From positions 2,143,586-2,207,585 of the forward strand of contig JAHBVS010000001.1 of assembly GCA_019637445.1 (NCBI GenBank): a stretch of 64,000 nucleotides of DNA. Direction: 5' to 3'. The translations under genes and the position numbers were made by a program. Shown in pieces: positions 10,805-19,374 of the stretch (positions within the stretch are counted from its first letter, which is position 1; the number at the start of each line of letters is the position of its first letter). Below the pieces are notes generated by a model. The model was not told the origin of the DNA. It saw only the letters and a list, made by a program, of their open reading frames with translations, and did no database searches. Source of the stretch: Gemmatimonadaceae bacterium (GTDB lineage: Bacteria > Gemmatimonadota > Gemmatimonadetes > Gemmatimonadales > Gemmatimonadaceae).

Positions 10805-12385
10805 ATGAAACTGCTACTTCTCTCCCTTGTCACGGCCGCGTCGGTTGGCGCGCACGCCCTGCCGGCCGCTCCCGCCGGCGAGCCCGGCATCCCGGCCCCG
10901 AGCTATGCCCCACTCGATACCGCCGACTCGCTCTGGCGGCGCGGGCGCATCGCCATCGCCGATGAGTCCTGGCGCGAGGCGGCGCGGATCTTCGAGCGCC
11001 TGTCGAAGGAACACCCGCGCTCGGCCTACGCCGGCGACGCACTCTACTGGTACGCCTTCGCACAGCAGCGCAACGGCGGCAACAACGACCTGCGTGCCGC
11101 AGTGCGCGCGCTCGAGCAGCAGCGCGACAACTATTCACAGAGCGCCACCTACACCTCCGGCGAGTCCAACCACCTGCTGACGCGTCTCAATGGACGCCTC
11201 GCGCGCAGCGGCGACTCCGAGGCGGCGATGACCATCGCCGAACTGGCGGCGTCGGCCGCCCAGCTGGGCGTGACCGTCGCGGCCGACGTGCTGCCGATGG
11301 TGGCCGCGGAGCTCGATCGCGTGTCGCCGGAGATGCGTGCGGAGGTGGCGCGCGAGGTGGCCCGCATGGAGCCGGAGATGCGCCGCGAGCTGCGCGCCGA
11401 ACTGGCTGAGGTGCAGCGCGACATGCGCGATGCGCAGCGCGACCTCGCGCGGACCTCGCGTGGCCGTCGCGGCGATGACATCCCGCAGGAGTGCGAGGAC
11501 GTCATCACGGACGAGCGCATCGAGGCGCTGAACGCGCTGCTCCAAATGAATGCCGAGACGGCGCTGCCGATCCTCAAGCGTGTGCTTGAGCGCCGCGACC
11601 GTTGCTCGGAGTACCTGCGGCGCAAGGCGGTCTTCCTCGTCGCCCAGAAGCGTTCCGACGAGGCGGTGGACATCCTCGTCAGCGCCGCCAAGACCGATCC
11701 CGATCCGACCACGCGCAGCGAGGCCGTGTTCTGGCTCTCGCAGACCCGCAATGAGCGCGCGGTCGAGGTGCTGGAGCAGATCCTTGTGAAGGACGCGCCG
11801 GACGAGGAAGTGCAGAAGAAGGCGATCTTCGCCCTCTCGCAGACGCGGTCCCCGCGGGCCAGCGCCATCCTCCGAGACTTCGCGATGCGCCGCGACGTGT
11901 CCACCGAACTGCGCGGCGAGGCCATCTTCTGGCTCGGCCAGCAGCGCAATGAGGAGAATGCCGCCTTCCTCAAGCAGGTCTTCTCGACCATCGAGACGGA
12001 CCAGCTGCGTGAGAAGGTGATCTTCTCGATCGCCCAGCAGCGCAATCAGGAGAACTCGCGCTGGCTGCTCGACCGCGCCAAGGACCGTCAGCTCTCCGCC
12101 GAGACGCGGAAGCAGGCGCTGTTCTGGGCCGGCCAGTCGGGTGCCTCCGCCGAAGATCTCTCGGCCATCTATGACTCGAGCCCGAACGACCGCGAGCTGC
12201 GCGAGCAGGTGATTTTCGCACTGTCGCAGCGGCGTGGCGACTCGAAGACGGTGGACAAGCTGCTCGACATCGCCCGCAAGGAGCAGGATCGCGAGCTGCG
12301 TCGCCAGGCGCTGTTCTGGCTGGGGCAGTCGAAGGACCCGCGTGCGGCGGCGATCCTGGAAGAGATCATCAACAAACCGATGTGA
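10805..12385 (+). CDS. Secreted HEAT-repeat protein with TPR-like N-terminus
   Basis: 526 residues with a signal peptide (MKLLLLSLVTAASVGAHA). Residues about 35-130 resemble a TPR/outer-membrane assembly type module (DSLWRRGRIAIADESWREAARIFERL...HPRSAYAGDALYW). A charged helical segment (about 175-225, many Met/Arg/Glu) follows, then about eight 31-37-residue HEAT-like repeats with the signature KAxFxLxQxR (e.g. RRKAVFLVAQKR, RSEAVFWLSQTR, RGEAIFWLGQQR). Probably a periplasmic protein-interaction scaffold. It is in an operon with the ECF sigma and a second HEAT protein. Confidence 0.75.
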   Translation: MKLLLLSLVTAASVGAHALPAAPAGEPGIPAPSYAPLDTADSLWRRGRIAIADESWREAARIFERLSKEHPRSAYAGDALYWYAFAQQRNGGNNDLRAAVRALEQQRDNYSQSATYTSGESNHLLTRLNGRLARSGDSEAAMTIAELAASAAQLGVTVAADVLPMVAAELDRVSPEMRAEVAREVARMEPEMRRELRAELAEVQRDMRDAQRDLARTSRGRRGDDIPQECEDVITDERIEALNALLQMNAETALPILKRVLERRDRCSEYLRRKAVFLVAQKRSDEAVDILVSAAKTDPDPTTRSEAVFWLSQTRNERAVEVLEQILVKDAPDEEVQKKAIFALSQTRSPRASAILRDFAMRRDVSTELRGEAIFWLGQQRNEENAAFLKQVFSTIETDQLREKVIFSIAQQRNQENSRWLLDRAKDRQLSAETRKQALFWAGQSGASAEDLSAIYDSSPNDRELREQVIFALSQRRGDSKTVDKLLDIARKEQDRELRRQALFWLGQSKDPRAAAILEEIINKPM

Positions 12386-12395
12386 GGGCCGGACG

Positions 12396-13187
12396 ATGAC
12401 GCGGGGAACGTCTTACCGGATACTGGCGCTGGCGACGGCGCTGATGGTCGCGGCGCCGCTCGCGGCCCAGTCCTTGGCGGATCGGATTGCGGCCGTCGGT
12501 AGCGGCACGGTGCGGCTCTCGTTCGAAGCGAAGGACGGCGTCTGCGGCAACGGGCGCGGCAGCATCAGCATCGACAACGGACGTGAGCGTACCTACACGA
12601 CGCGCAACGGAAGCAGGGCCGAGTGGTCAAATGACTGCGAGTCAGGCCCGGTGCGCGTGGCGATGGATGTCTCGCGTCGCCAGGTCACGGACATCCGTAG
12701 CTATGTCGGCGGTTCGTGGCGCGGCTCCGCCGACCTGGATCTCGGCATGGTGGACGCCGCCGAGGCCAGCCGCTACTTCGTTGGCTTGGCGCAGCGCGCC
12801 GAGGCGAAGGTGGCGGAGGACGCCGTCTTTGCGTCGGTGATCGGCAACGCGCCCGACCCCTGGCGCGCGCTGTTGGACATCGCAAAGGACGACAACCGCC
12901 CGCAGCGCGTGCGGCGCAGTGCCACCTTCTGGGTGGCGCAGGCGGCGGGCGAGGCGGCCACGCAGGGGCTGACCGAGATCGTCGAGTCCGATGAGGACCG
13001 AGAGGTTCGCAAGAGCGCCGTGTTCGCGATCTCGCAGCGGCCAGCGGATGAGGCCGTGCCGGTGCTGATCCGTGTGGCGCGCTCCAATCGCGACCCGGAG
13101 ATTCGCAAGAGCGCGATCTTCTGGCTCGGGCAGTCGCGGGACCAGCGGGCGATTGCGTACTTCGAGGAAGTGTTGTTGAAGCGCTAA
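12396..13187 (+). CDS. Secreted HEAT-repeat protein, short
   Basis: 263 residues with a signal peptide ending at AAPLAAQS. The N-terminal half is a beta-rich domain with two Cys (VCGNGRGSISI and NDCESGPVRVAMDV), which may form a disulfide in the periplasm. The C-terminal half has three HEAT-like repeats of the same signature as its neighbour (RRSATFWVAQAA, RKSAVFAISQRP, RKSAIFWLGQSR). The repeat similarity and 10-nt spacing suggest duplication and a shared role downstream of the ECF sigma. Confidence 0.72.
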   Translation: MTRGTSYRILALATALMVAAPLAAQSLADRIAAVGSGTVRLSFEAKDGVCGNGRGSISIDNGRERTYTTRNGSRAEWSNDCESGPVRVAMDVSRRQVTDIRSYVGGSWRGSADLDLGMVDAAEASRYFVGLAQRAEAKVAEDAVFASVIGNAPDPWRALLDIAKDDNRPQRVRRSATFWVAQAAGEAATQGLTEIVESDEDREVRKSAVFAISQRPADEAVPVLIRVARSNRDPEIRKSAIFWLGQSRDQRAIAYFEEVLLKR

Positions 13188-13211
13188 GCTGACGAAGGAC
13201 GAAGGTTGGAG

Positions 13212-13237
13212 GAGGCGAGGCCGTACGGCCTCGCCTC
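13212..13237. terminator. Bidirectional terminator hairpin
   Basis: Perfect 12-bp stem gaggcgaggccg (13212-13223) with cggcctcgcctc (13226-13237) and a 2-nt centre, followed by tttcgtctt. It separates the HEAT operon from convergent tdk. Confidence 0.8.
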
Positions 13238-13269
13238 TTTCGTCTTCCGTCCTCCGTCTGCCGTTGAGT

Positions 13270-13884
13270 TCAGCTCAGCTTCAGCTGCTGCTCGTCCGGT
13301 GCGCCCACCGCGTGGCAGGCCCGGCACCGCGCCTCATACGCCTCCGCCGCGCCGACCATTACCACCGGTGAGTCATACGGCGCCGGCTTGCCACCGATGA
13401 GCCGCTGGTTGCGGCAGGCCGGCGCGCCGCAGAGCACGCAGATGGCGTGCAGCTTGTCCACCACCTCGGCCACGCAGAGCAACTGCGGCATCGGGCCGAA
13501 CGGCTCGCCGCGGAAGTCCGTGTCGGTGCCGGCGAGGATGACGCGGCGGCCGCGCAGCGCGAGATCGTTCGCCAACGCAATCACACCGGCATCGAGGAAC
13601 TGCACTTCATCGATGGCGACGACCTGCGCCAGGGGGTCCAAGCGCAACGAGATCTGCTGCGAGGAGTCCACGGGGATTGCTTCGATCGTGCGCCCGTCGT
13701 GCGAGCCCACGGCGTACACACCACCGGCGTAGCGATCATCGAGATGCGACTTGAACACCTGGACGCGCTTCTTGGCGATCATCGCGCGACGCACACGGCG
13801 AATGAGCTCCTCGCTCTTGCCGCTGAACATCACGCCGGCGATGACCTCGACCCAGCCGCCGGAGAGCTGGAACGACGCGCTCAC
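13270..13884 (-). CDS. tdk: Thymidine kinase (type II)
   Basis: Phosphorylates thymidine to dTMP in pyrimidine salvage. 204 residues. The P-loop [11 protein letters not shown] is at residues 17-24 onward, Walker B-like [11 protein letters not shown] follows, and a zinc site is formed by [14 protein letters not shown] and CRACH near the C-terminus. It is typical of the TK1-like family. The start codon overlaps the stop of the RGG-tailed gene (ATGA). It complements the pyrimidine-nucleoside phosphorylase at 48 kb. Confidence 0.95.
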   Translation of the reverse strand: MSASFQLSGGWVEVIAGVMFSGKSEELIRRVRRAMIAKKRVQVFKSHLDDRYAGGVYAVGSHDGRTIEAIPVDSSQQISLRLDPLAQVVAIDEVQFLDAGVIALANDLALRGRRVILAGTDTDFRGEPFGPMPQLLCVAEVVDKLHAICVLCGAPACRNQRLIGGKPAPYDSPVVMVGAAEAYEARCRACHAVGAPDEQQLKLS

Positions 13885-15344
13885 CGGTCGCCCCGATCAC
13901 GGGGCGGACGCGGGCTGCGGGGGCGGTCGCTGCCACCGCGCGGCTTGCTGTCGCGGTCGCGGAATCCGCCGCTGCGCGGCGGACGATCGTCGCTGCCTCG
14001 GAAGCCGCCGCGCGGGCCGCGGTCGTCACCACCACGCGCACCGCCCCGCTTGTCATCGGCGCCACGGGGGGCGCCCCGGAAGCCGCCGCGCGGACGATCG
14101 TCGCCGCCGCGGAAGCCGCCACGCTTGTCATCGCCCCCACGGAAACCGCCGCGCGGACGCTCGTCGCCGCGCGCTGCCTCGGCTTCCTTCTGCGCCTCGC
14201 GCATCTGCGAGCGGACACGCTGCTCGGCCGCCGTCACCAACTCGGCCTGTGCCGCACGCGTGCGCTCCAGCAGCCGTAGCGCCGCCGCGGCGATCTCCAA
14301 GCCATCGTACTCACGCAGCAACGGCTCCAGCGCGAGCACCTCGCGCGAGGGGATGCCCTCGGCGAGCTCGGCCCGCAGCTCGGCGCGGCGCCGCATCTCG
14401 GCCGCGCGGGCGCGGGAGATGCTCGCACGGTCGGCCAGCGGGCGGGGCACAGCGCTGCCGGCAAGCAAGCGCAGCGCTTCGAGGTCACGTGGCGCGACGA
14501 TGGCGACGATCTGCGCCGGCTGGGCATCCACGGCCTTCTGCCAGGCTGTGGCACCCGGCACGCCGAGCGTGACGACGAGCGCGGTGTTCGCGGCGACGTC
14601 GCTGTCGGTTACGTGCGCGAGCGCACTCTCGGGGTAGCCAATGGCGGCCAGGGCGGCGCGCGCGCCCGCGATGTGATCGGCGTCGGTCACGAGCACGGCC
14701 GCCGAGGGCGCATCGAGTTCGTCGAGCACGGCCGGCAGCACGTCCAGCGGGTCGCCGCTCACGGTCAGATAGCGCACGGTCGGCGCCACGGCGGCACCCT
14801 CGGCGGGTGCGACATCCTCCACCACGCGGCGCGCCCGGTGCAGATAGCGCTCAATCACCGACTCCACGCCAGGCGTGGCGACCAGCGCCGTGAGCAGGCG
14901 CGCGGCCTCGCGCGGCACCTCGGAGAGCACGGCGGCGAGGGCTTCGCTGTCCGCGTCCATCTCGTCGGCGGCGGCGAAGACCACCTGCGTGACGGCGTCG
15001 AGCTTGAGGGCGCTCGCGCCAAGCGCGGCGGCCAGCGTCTCGGCGGTGCCGACCACCGCATCGGCGGCGGCGACGCCCAGCAATCGCTGCAAGCGTGCGG
15101 GCGAGGTCGCGGCAATCAGGCGGCGGTTCGAAGCGGCCGGAAGCGCGGCGAGCGCTCGCGTGAGCGCGACCGCGGCGCCGGCATCGGGCACGAGGACGAG
15201 CAGACGGACCGCAGTGGCGTCGCCGGTCGCGCGTTCGAGCGCGGGCGCGGCGTGACGGGCGATGCGACCCCAATCAGGGGGCAGGAAATAGGCCACATGG
15301 GCAGAGCGGACGGCCCCAGCCGTCGCGCGATTCGGTGCGGTCAC
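13881..15344 (-). CDS. Degenerate DEAD-box helicase-like protein with RGG tail
   Basis: 487 residues. Residues about 45-145 align by eye with the DEAD-box RecA1 fold: [18 protein letters not shown] (motif Ia position), [14 protein letters not shown] (VGTPGRL-like), [15 protein letters not shown] (motif II position). The second half resembles RecA2 and the helicase C-terminal helices ([27 protein letters not shown]). No Walker A (GxGKT) is present and the DEAD tetrad is not intact, so ATPase activity is unlikely. The last ~85 residues are repeats of RGGFRGGDD type, an RNA-binding RGG/low-complexity tail. Probably an RNA-binding pseudo-helicase. Coupled to tdk by a 4-nt overlap. Confidence 0.65.
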   Translation of the reverse strand: MTAPNRATAGAVRSAHVAYFLPPDWGRIARHAAPALERATGDATAVRLLVLVPDAGAAVALTRALAALPAASNRRLIAATSPARLQRLLGVAAADAVVGTAETLAAALGASALKLDAVTQVVFAAADEMDADSEALAAVLSEVPREAARLLTALVATPGVESVIERYLHRARRVVEDVAPAEGAAVAPTVRYLTVSGDPLDVLPAVLDELDAPSAAVLVTDADHIAGARAALAAIGYPESALAHVTDSDVAANTALVVTLGVPGATAWQKAVDAQPAQIVAIVAPRDLEALRLLAGSAVPRPLADRASISRARAAEMRRRAELRAELAEGIPSREVLALEPLLREYDGLEIAAAALRLLERTRAAQAELVTAAEQRVRSQMREAQKEAEAARGDERPRGGFRGGDDKRGGFRGGDDRPRGGFRGAPRGADDKRGGARGGDDRGPRGGFRGSDDRPPRSGGFRDRDSKPRGGSDRPRSPRPPRDRGDR

Positions 15345-15401
15345 TGCAGTCCTCGGTTTTCAATAATGGCGTCCGCCTGAGCGGCGGGATAACCTTCGCT
15401 C

Positions 15402-16607
15402 GTGAAATATAGTCCGCTCGCCTTCAAGCCGTCGGCCAACATCGCCGAGCTGCGGGAGTCCGCCACGATTGCCGTGTCGCAGCGGGCCAAGGCGCTGCGC
15501 GCAGAGGGGCGCGAGGTGATCGATCTCGGCGCGGGTGAGCCCGATTTCGGGACGCCAACGCCGATCATCGAGGCGGCGAAGCAGGCGCTCGATGCCGGCG
15601 CCACGCGCTACACGGCGGTGGATGGCATCCTGCAGCTCCGGCAGGCCATCGCGCAGCAGGCGCAGGCCGTCTACCGCGGCGACGGTGCCATCGGCGCCAC
15701 CGACGTCGTGGTGTCCGGCGGCAGCAAGCAGACGCTCTACAATGCCTGCGTAACGCTGTTCGGTCCCGGGGACGAGGTGCTGATCCCGACGCCCGCCTGG
15801 ACCAGCTACTACGAGATGGTCTCGCTGGCTCGGGCGACGTCGGTCGAGGTGCACGGCGACCCGGCACGCGGCTTCAAGGTGGATCCCGAGCGGCTCGAGC
15901 GACACGCGACACCGCGCACGAAAGGCCTGATGCTCAACTCGCCGTCGAATCCCACGGGTTCCGTGTATTCGGCGGAGGAGTTGAGGGCCATTCTCGACCT
16001 CGCCGCAGCACGTGGCTGGTGGGTGATCAGCGACGAGATCTATCAGCGCATCTCGTATGACGGCGCTGCGCCTGGTGCCCTCGACGTGGCCACGCGGCGC
16101 GACAACCTCGTTGTCGTGAATGGTGTCGCCAAGGCCTGGGCGATGACCGGATGGCGCATTGGCTGGTCCGTGGCGCCGACCGCGGTCTCCAAGGCGATGA
16201 CGGCGCTGCAGTCGCATACCACGTCCAACGCGGCCACGGTCTCGCAGCACGCGGCGTTGGCGGCCCTCACGCTGGGCGCGCCGGTGGACGACGCCGTCGC
16301 CGCGATGGTCCGCGAGTTCAAGGCCCGGCGGGACGCGGCGTTGCCTATCCTGCAGGCCTCGCGGGCGCTCACCGTGTTGCCGCCGCAGGGTGCGTTCTAT
16401 TTCTATCTCAAGGCTCCCGGCGCCGGATCGGTGCCGGACGCTGGCGCCGCGTTCTGCGCGCGGCTGCTCGACGAGGCGGGCGTCGCCATCGTGCCCGGCT
16501 CTGCCTTCCGCACACCGGACTGGGTACGCGTGTCGTACGCGGCCGATCGCGAGCAGGTCATCGAGGCCTGCCGCCGCATCGCGGCGACGGCGGACGCGAT
16601 GGGATGA
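15402..16607 (+). CDS. Aspartate/aromatic aminotransferase family (class I, PLP)
   Basis: 401 residues of the class I aminotransferase family, subgroup resembling aspartate or aspartate/prephenate aminotransferase: LGAGEPDFGTP, NSPSNPTGSVYS, VISDEIYQRISYDG and the PLP lysine K244 in VAKAWAMTGWRIGW. Arg in WVRVSYA binds the substrate carboxylate (family knowledge). The GTG start lies 6 nt after a -10-like TAACCT (15390-15395), so the mRNA may be leaderless. Substrate is not settled by sequence. Confidence 0.88.
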   Translation: MKYSPLAFKPSANIAELRESATIAVSQRAKALRAEGREVIDLGAGEPDFGTPTPIIEAAKQALDAGATRYTAVDGILQLRQAIAQQAQAVYRGDGAIGATDVVVSGGSKQTLYNACVTLFGPGDEVLIPTPAWTSYYEMVSLARATSVEVHGDPARGFKVDPERLERHATPRTKGLMLNSPSNPTGSVYSAEELRAILDLAAARGWWVISDEIYQRISYDGAAPGALDVATRRDNLVVVNGVAKAWAMTGWRIGWSVAPTAVSKAMTALQSHTTSNAATVSQHAALAALTLGAPVDDAVAAMVREFKARRDAALPILQASRALTVLPPQGAFYFYLKAPGAGSVPDAGAAFCARLLDEAGVAIVPGSAFRTPDWVRVSYAADREQVIEACRRIAATADAMG

Positions 16608-16664
16608 TGGGCCTCGCCGCCGCCCTTCGCCATAGGCTCGGCGCACCTTGGTCAGGAGCGCAGC

Positions 16665-17171
16665 GTGGCACTTGAGGTGCGGGTGGAAGAGGTCGCTGAG
16701 GCCGCGCTACCAGGCGTGGATTACCGCTGGGACGCCGACACGGACATCCTTGTCGCGACACTGCGCGCGACCGCTGTGAGCGAGGGATTGAACGGCTCCA
16801 TCGACATTGAGGGCGGCGACGGGGCCTGGCTCACGCTGGAACTGAGCGGCGGGCGATTGTCGGCGGTCGAGGTAGCAGTGTGGCCCGACGTGAAGACGGT
16901 GCCGACGCTGCCGCTGCCCGAGGGGATCGCTGCCGGCCGCATGCACGTGCCCCAGCGTCGATCCGATGCCGGTCTGGCCGCCGTCGAGGTCGAGGCAAGA
17001 ATCCGGGCGGTGGCCGATGCCCCCGAACAGACGATACACTTCCGTGTCGGCCCCACGCGCGCGACGCGCACGGTGCGGGTCGCACGCGACCTGCTGCTCG
17101 AGCTCGATGGCAAGTCGCATATCGCCGGTCTCTGGTTCCTCAACGTCCCGCCGTTCCCCACGCCGCCATGA
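16665..17171 (+). CDS. Hypothetical protein
   Basis: 168 residues, GTG start. Not recognised with confidence. Two beta-rich halves, each with a short pattern reminiscent of DUF2283-like proteins (YRWDADTDILVATL; VRVARDLLLELDGKSHIAGLWFLNVP). No signal peptide or membrane helix. It overlaps the next gene by 4 nt, so the two are co-translated. Confidence 0.55.
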   Translation: MALEVRVEEVAEAALPGVDYRWDADTDILVATLRATAVSEGLNGSIDIEGGDGAWLTLELSGGRLSAVEVAVWPDVKTVPTLPLPEGIAAGRMHVPQRRSDAGLAAVEVEARIRAVADAPEQTIHFRVGPTRATRTVRVARDLLLELDGKSHIAGLWFLNVPPFPTPP

Positions 17172-17446
17172 TCACGACCATCGTCCTCATCCAAGCCGAG
17201 CCGCGGCTCATCCCCAAGACCGCGGCTGCCCTGGCGGGCATCGACGGCGTCACCGAGGTGTTCTCGGTATCCGGCGAGTGGGACCTGATCGCGATGGTGA
17301 AGGTCGCCGAGTACGAGCAGATCGCCGAGATCGTGACCGAGCGGTTCCCGAAGGTGCCGGGGCTCGTGAAGACGACGACGTTGACGGCGTTCCGGGCCTA
17401 TTCGAAGGCCGACCTGGAGCAGGCCTGGGACATGGGCGTGGACTGA
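17168..17446 (+). CDS. Stand-alone Lrp/AsnC ligand-binding (RAM) domain protein
   Basis: 92 residues covering only the alpha/beta RAM domain of Lrp/AsnC regulators: ITTIVLIQAEP, VTEVFSVSGEWDLIAMVKV, LVKTTTLTAFRAYSK. No helix-turn-helix, so it cannot bind DNA alone; such proteins bind amino acids or associate with full-length Lrp proteins (family knowledge). The aminotransferase two genes upstream makes an amino-acid-sensing role plausible. Confidence 0.82.
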   Translation: MITTIVLIQAEPRLIPKTAAALAGIDGVTEVFSVSGEWDLIAMVKVAEYEQIAEIVTERFPKVPGLVKTTTLTAFRAYSKADLEQAWDMGVD

Positions 17447-17450
17447 GGCC

Positions 17451-18389
17451 CTAGCGGCCGTCCACGCACCAGTCGAGGCCGACGCGGAAGCGTTCCACCC
17501 AGCGCGCGCCGTCTCGCTTGAGGATGACCAGCGAGGGGATCGCGGCGTAGCGCCAGGACTCCACGAACAGTTCGGCGATGCTGTCGCCGTCGACGTCCGC
17601 GAAGTTCTGTAGGCGCTGGAACTCCACCGTGCGCGCCTCGCCCACCACTGCGTGGCTGTAGCTGGCCACCAGCGTGCCCGCCGAATCCTCGGCGAGCACC
17701 AGGACCATCGCGGTGCTACCGGCGCCGGGACCCAAGTCACCCGCGTTCGGGTCGATGTAGCTGGCGAGCAGCGTGCGGCCCGCGGCGCCGACACCGGTGC
17801 GGATCCAGCGCGCGTGGTAGTCGAGTCCGTTCAGGTCTTCGGGGCCGATATTCGCGGCGGAGGCCACGGCGCTGGCCAAGCTGCGGCCCTGCGCATCCGC
17901 GCCGGCCGGGACGGCGCGATTGTCGACGCGCTGCGCCAGCGGACGCGAGGAAGCCAGTAGCTCAACCGTTTCCTCGAGCGAGACGGTCGGGCGAAGCAGG
18001 CCCAGCGCGTGTGGGACGATGCGCCTGCATCCGGGCACCGAATACAGCGGTGCGCTGTCCGCCGGCCACATCCCGCGGACGATCTCCAGTGTGCCGGCCG
18101 CCAGGCCATTGCGGTACATCGCGTACTGGCGGCCCATCGCAAAGAGGCTGGAATCGACGATGCGCCAGCCGGTCTCGCTGAGGCTCAGCGGCTCGAAGCT
18201 GCCCCCACGGACGACGGCGATGGGCGCGAGCTTCGGCGCCTCGCGGGGTCCGAAGACCTGGAAGAGGACGGTCGAGGAGTCCGTGAGGTCGGTGAACGCC
18301 TCGCGTTCCGCGTCGTCGGGGGCGCGGGTCTGCTTGTCGCAGGCGATGATGAGGGCTAGGATGCTCGCGATGAGCGCGGTGCGCCGCAT
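17451..18389 (-). CDS. Putative lipoprotein, unknown function
   Basis: 312 residues. N-terminal signal with lipobox LIIAC (Cys17), so probably lipid-anchored in the outer or inner membrane. The body is unrecognised; the C-terminus (FADVDGDSIAELFVESWRY) resembles an FG-GAP/VCBS-like calcium loop. Its 5' end overlaps the start region of nurA on the other strand, and its stop is 4 nt from the convergent RAM-domain gene. Confidence 0.7.
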   Translation of the reverse strand: MRRTALIASILALIIACDKQTRAPDDAEREAFTDLTDSSTVLFQVFGPREAPKLAPIAVVRGGSFEPLSLSETGWRIVDSSLFAMGRQYAMYRNGLAAGTLEIVRGMWPADSAPLYSVPGCRRIVPHALGLLRPTVSLEETVELLASSRPLAQRVDNRAVPAGADAQGRSLASAVASAANIGPEDLNGLDYHARWIRTGVGAAGRTLLASYIDPNAGDLGPGAGSTAMVLVLAEDSAGTLVASYSHAVVGEARTVEFQRLQNFADVDGDSIAELFVESWRYAAIPSLVILKRDGARWVERFRVGLDWCVDGR

Positions 18390-19374
18390 CCAGCCAAGCT
18401 ATGACCCGTCGCAGGGGGCGGCAAGCGCGCGCGGTATCCTCGCCGCCCTGCGCGCCAGCGGCGTCGCGGCGGCCGCCCAAGGAAGCCCGCTGGAGGTCCG
18501 GGAGCCCGAGGCGTCCCCCCGGATTGAGACTGCCGACCCGGTGGAAGGGCAGGCCGTGGAAGTCCGGGCGGTCACGGGGCCGCCGGTGGTCGGCATCTCC
18601 GCGTTTCTGGACGGCATCCAGCGCTCGACCGTGCGCGCGCACGTCGGGACGGTCCCCGTCGTCCACGGTGCCGTGGCGGCGGCGGTGCGAGTCCGCGACG
18701 GGCGCCGACTTCGCACCTGGGAGGAGCCGCAGCGCAGCCACGCCTGCTTCCTTCCGGCGGCCCTTCTGGATCCCGCGTGGGTCGCGGGACTGGCGTCGCG
18801 CTGCGAGGTCGTGGATACCTTGGCCGACCTCGAAGCAGGTGCGGAGCCGCCGCGGCATCCGAGCGACCTCGCCGCCCGTGCGCTCACGGCGGTGCAGCGT
18901 CGACGGGAGCGCGCCGAGCTGGCCTTGGCGACCGTGTGGACGGAGCGCGGCTCCGGCACTCTGCTGATTGACGGCGGCATCTCCGGAAGCGAGGCCGTGG
19001 CACGGAGCGAGGCCGTGGTCGGCGTGGTCAAGTCGCATCGCACGCTCTACGCCCCGGGTGAGTCGCTGCCCTTGGTGCTCGGACTCCGCGAAGGCGAGCG
19101 CACGACCGCCGTGGTGTTGTCGTCGCCGCGGCGATTCCCGGTGGCGACCTGGTACCTGCGCTTGCGCACGTCCGCATCGCGCGGGCCGATGTTCGGTCTC
19201 GTGCGCGTCGAGGTGTCGGCGCAGGACCCCATATCTCTCAGCGCGCGCGCCGACCTGGTGTCCCGCTGGCTGCTCGCCGAGCGCAGTCCCGTGTCGCTGC
19301 CAGATGCGCGCTGGGACGTGATGGTCTACGGCATCCGCGAGTGCGAGGAATACCTTTCGGCCATCCTGCCATGA
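18370..19374 (+). CDS. nurA: NurA-family nuclease
   Basis: Ring-shaped 5'-3' nuclease that works with HerA in DNA end resection. About 334 residues. NurA hallmarks: the catalytic-region Asp in GISAFLDGIQRS (D81), second acidic motif GTLLIDGGISG (D201), GVVKSHRTLYAPGE, and the C-terminal WDVMVYGIRECEEYLSAIL. The ATG at 18370 is chosen (18361 also possible); both lie close to the divergent lipoprotein start. Its stop overlaps herA (ATGA). Identification rests on motifs plus the herA-mre11-rad50 context. Confidence 0.8.
   Translation: MSAVRRIQPSYDPSQGAASARGILAALRASGVAAAAQGSPLEVREPEASPRIETADPVEGQAVEVRAVTGPPVVGISAFLDGIQRSTVRAHVGTVPVVHGAVAAAVRVRDGRRLRTWEEPQRSHACFLPAALLDPAWVAGLASRCEVVDTLADLEAGAEPPRHPSDLAARALTAVQRRRERAELALATVWTERGSGTLLIDGGISGSEAVARSEAVVGVVKSHRTLYAPGESLPLVLGLREGERTTAVVLSSPRRFPVATWYLRLRTSASRGPMFGLVRVEVSAQDPISLSARADLVSRWLLAERSPVSLPDARWDVMVYGIRECEEYLSAILP

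Noticed and set aside
10805-13187. Possible misassembly duplicating HEAT repeats
   Set aside because: The two genes differ in N-terminal domains and repeat sequence; the similarity is at the protein-signature level, as expected for paralogues.
13900-14180. Short direct DNA repeats resembling a CRISPR or minisatellite
   Set aside because: They encode the in-frame RGG repeats of the pseudo-helicase; unit length varies and there are no unique spacers.
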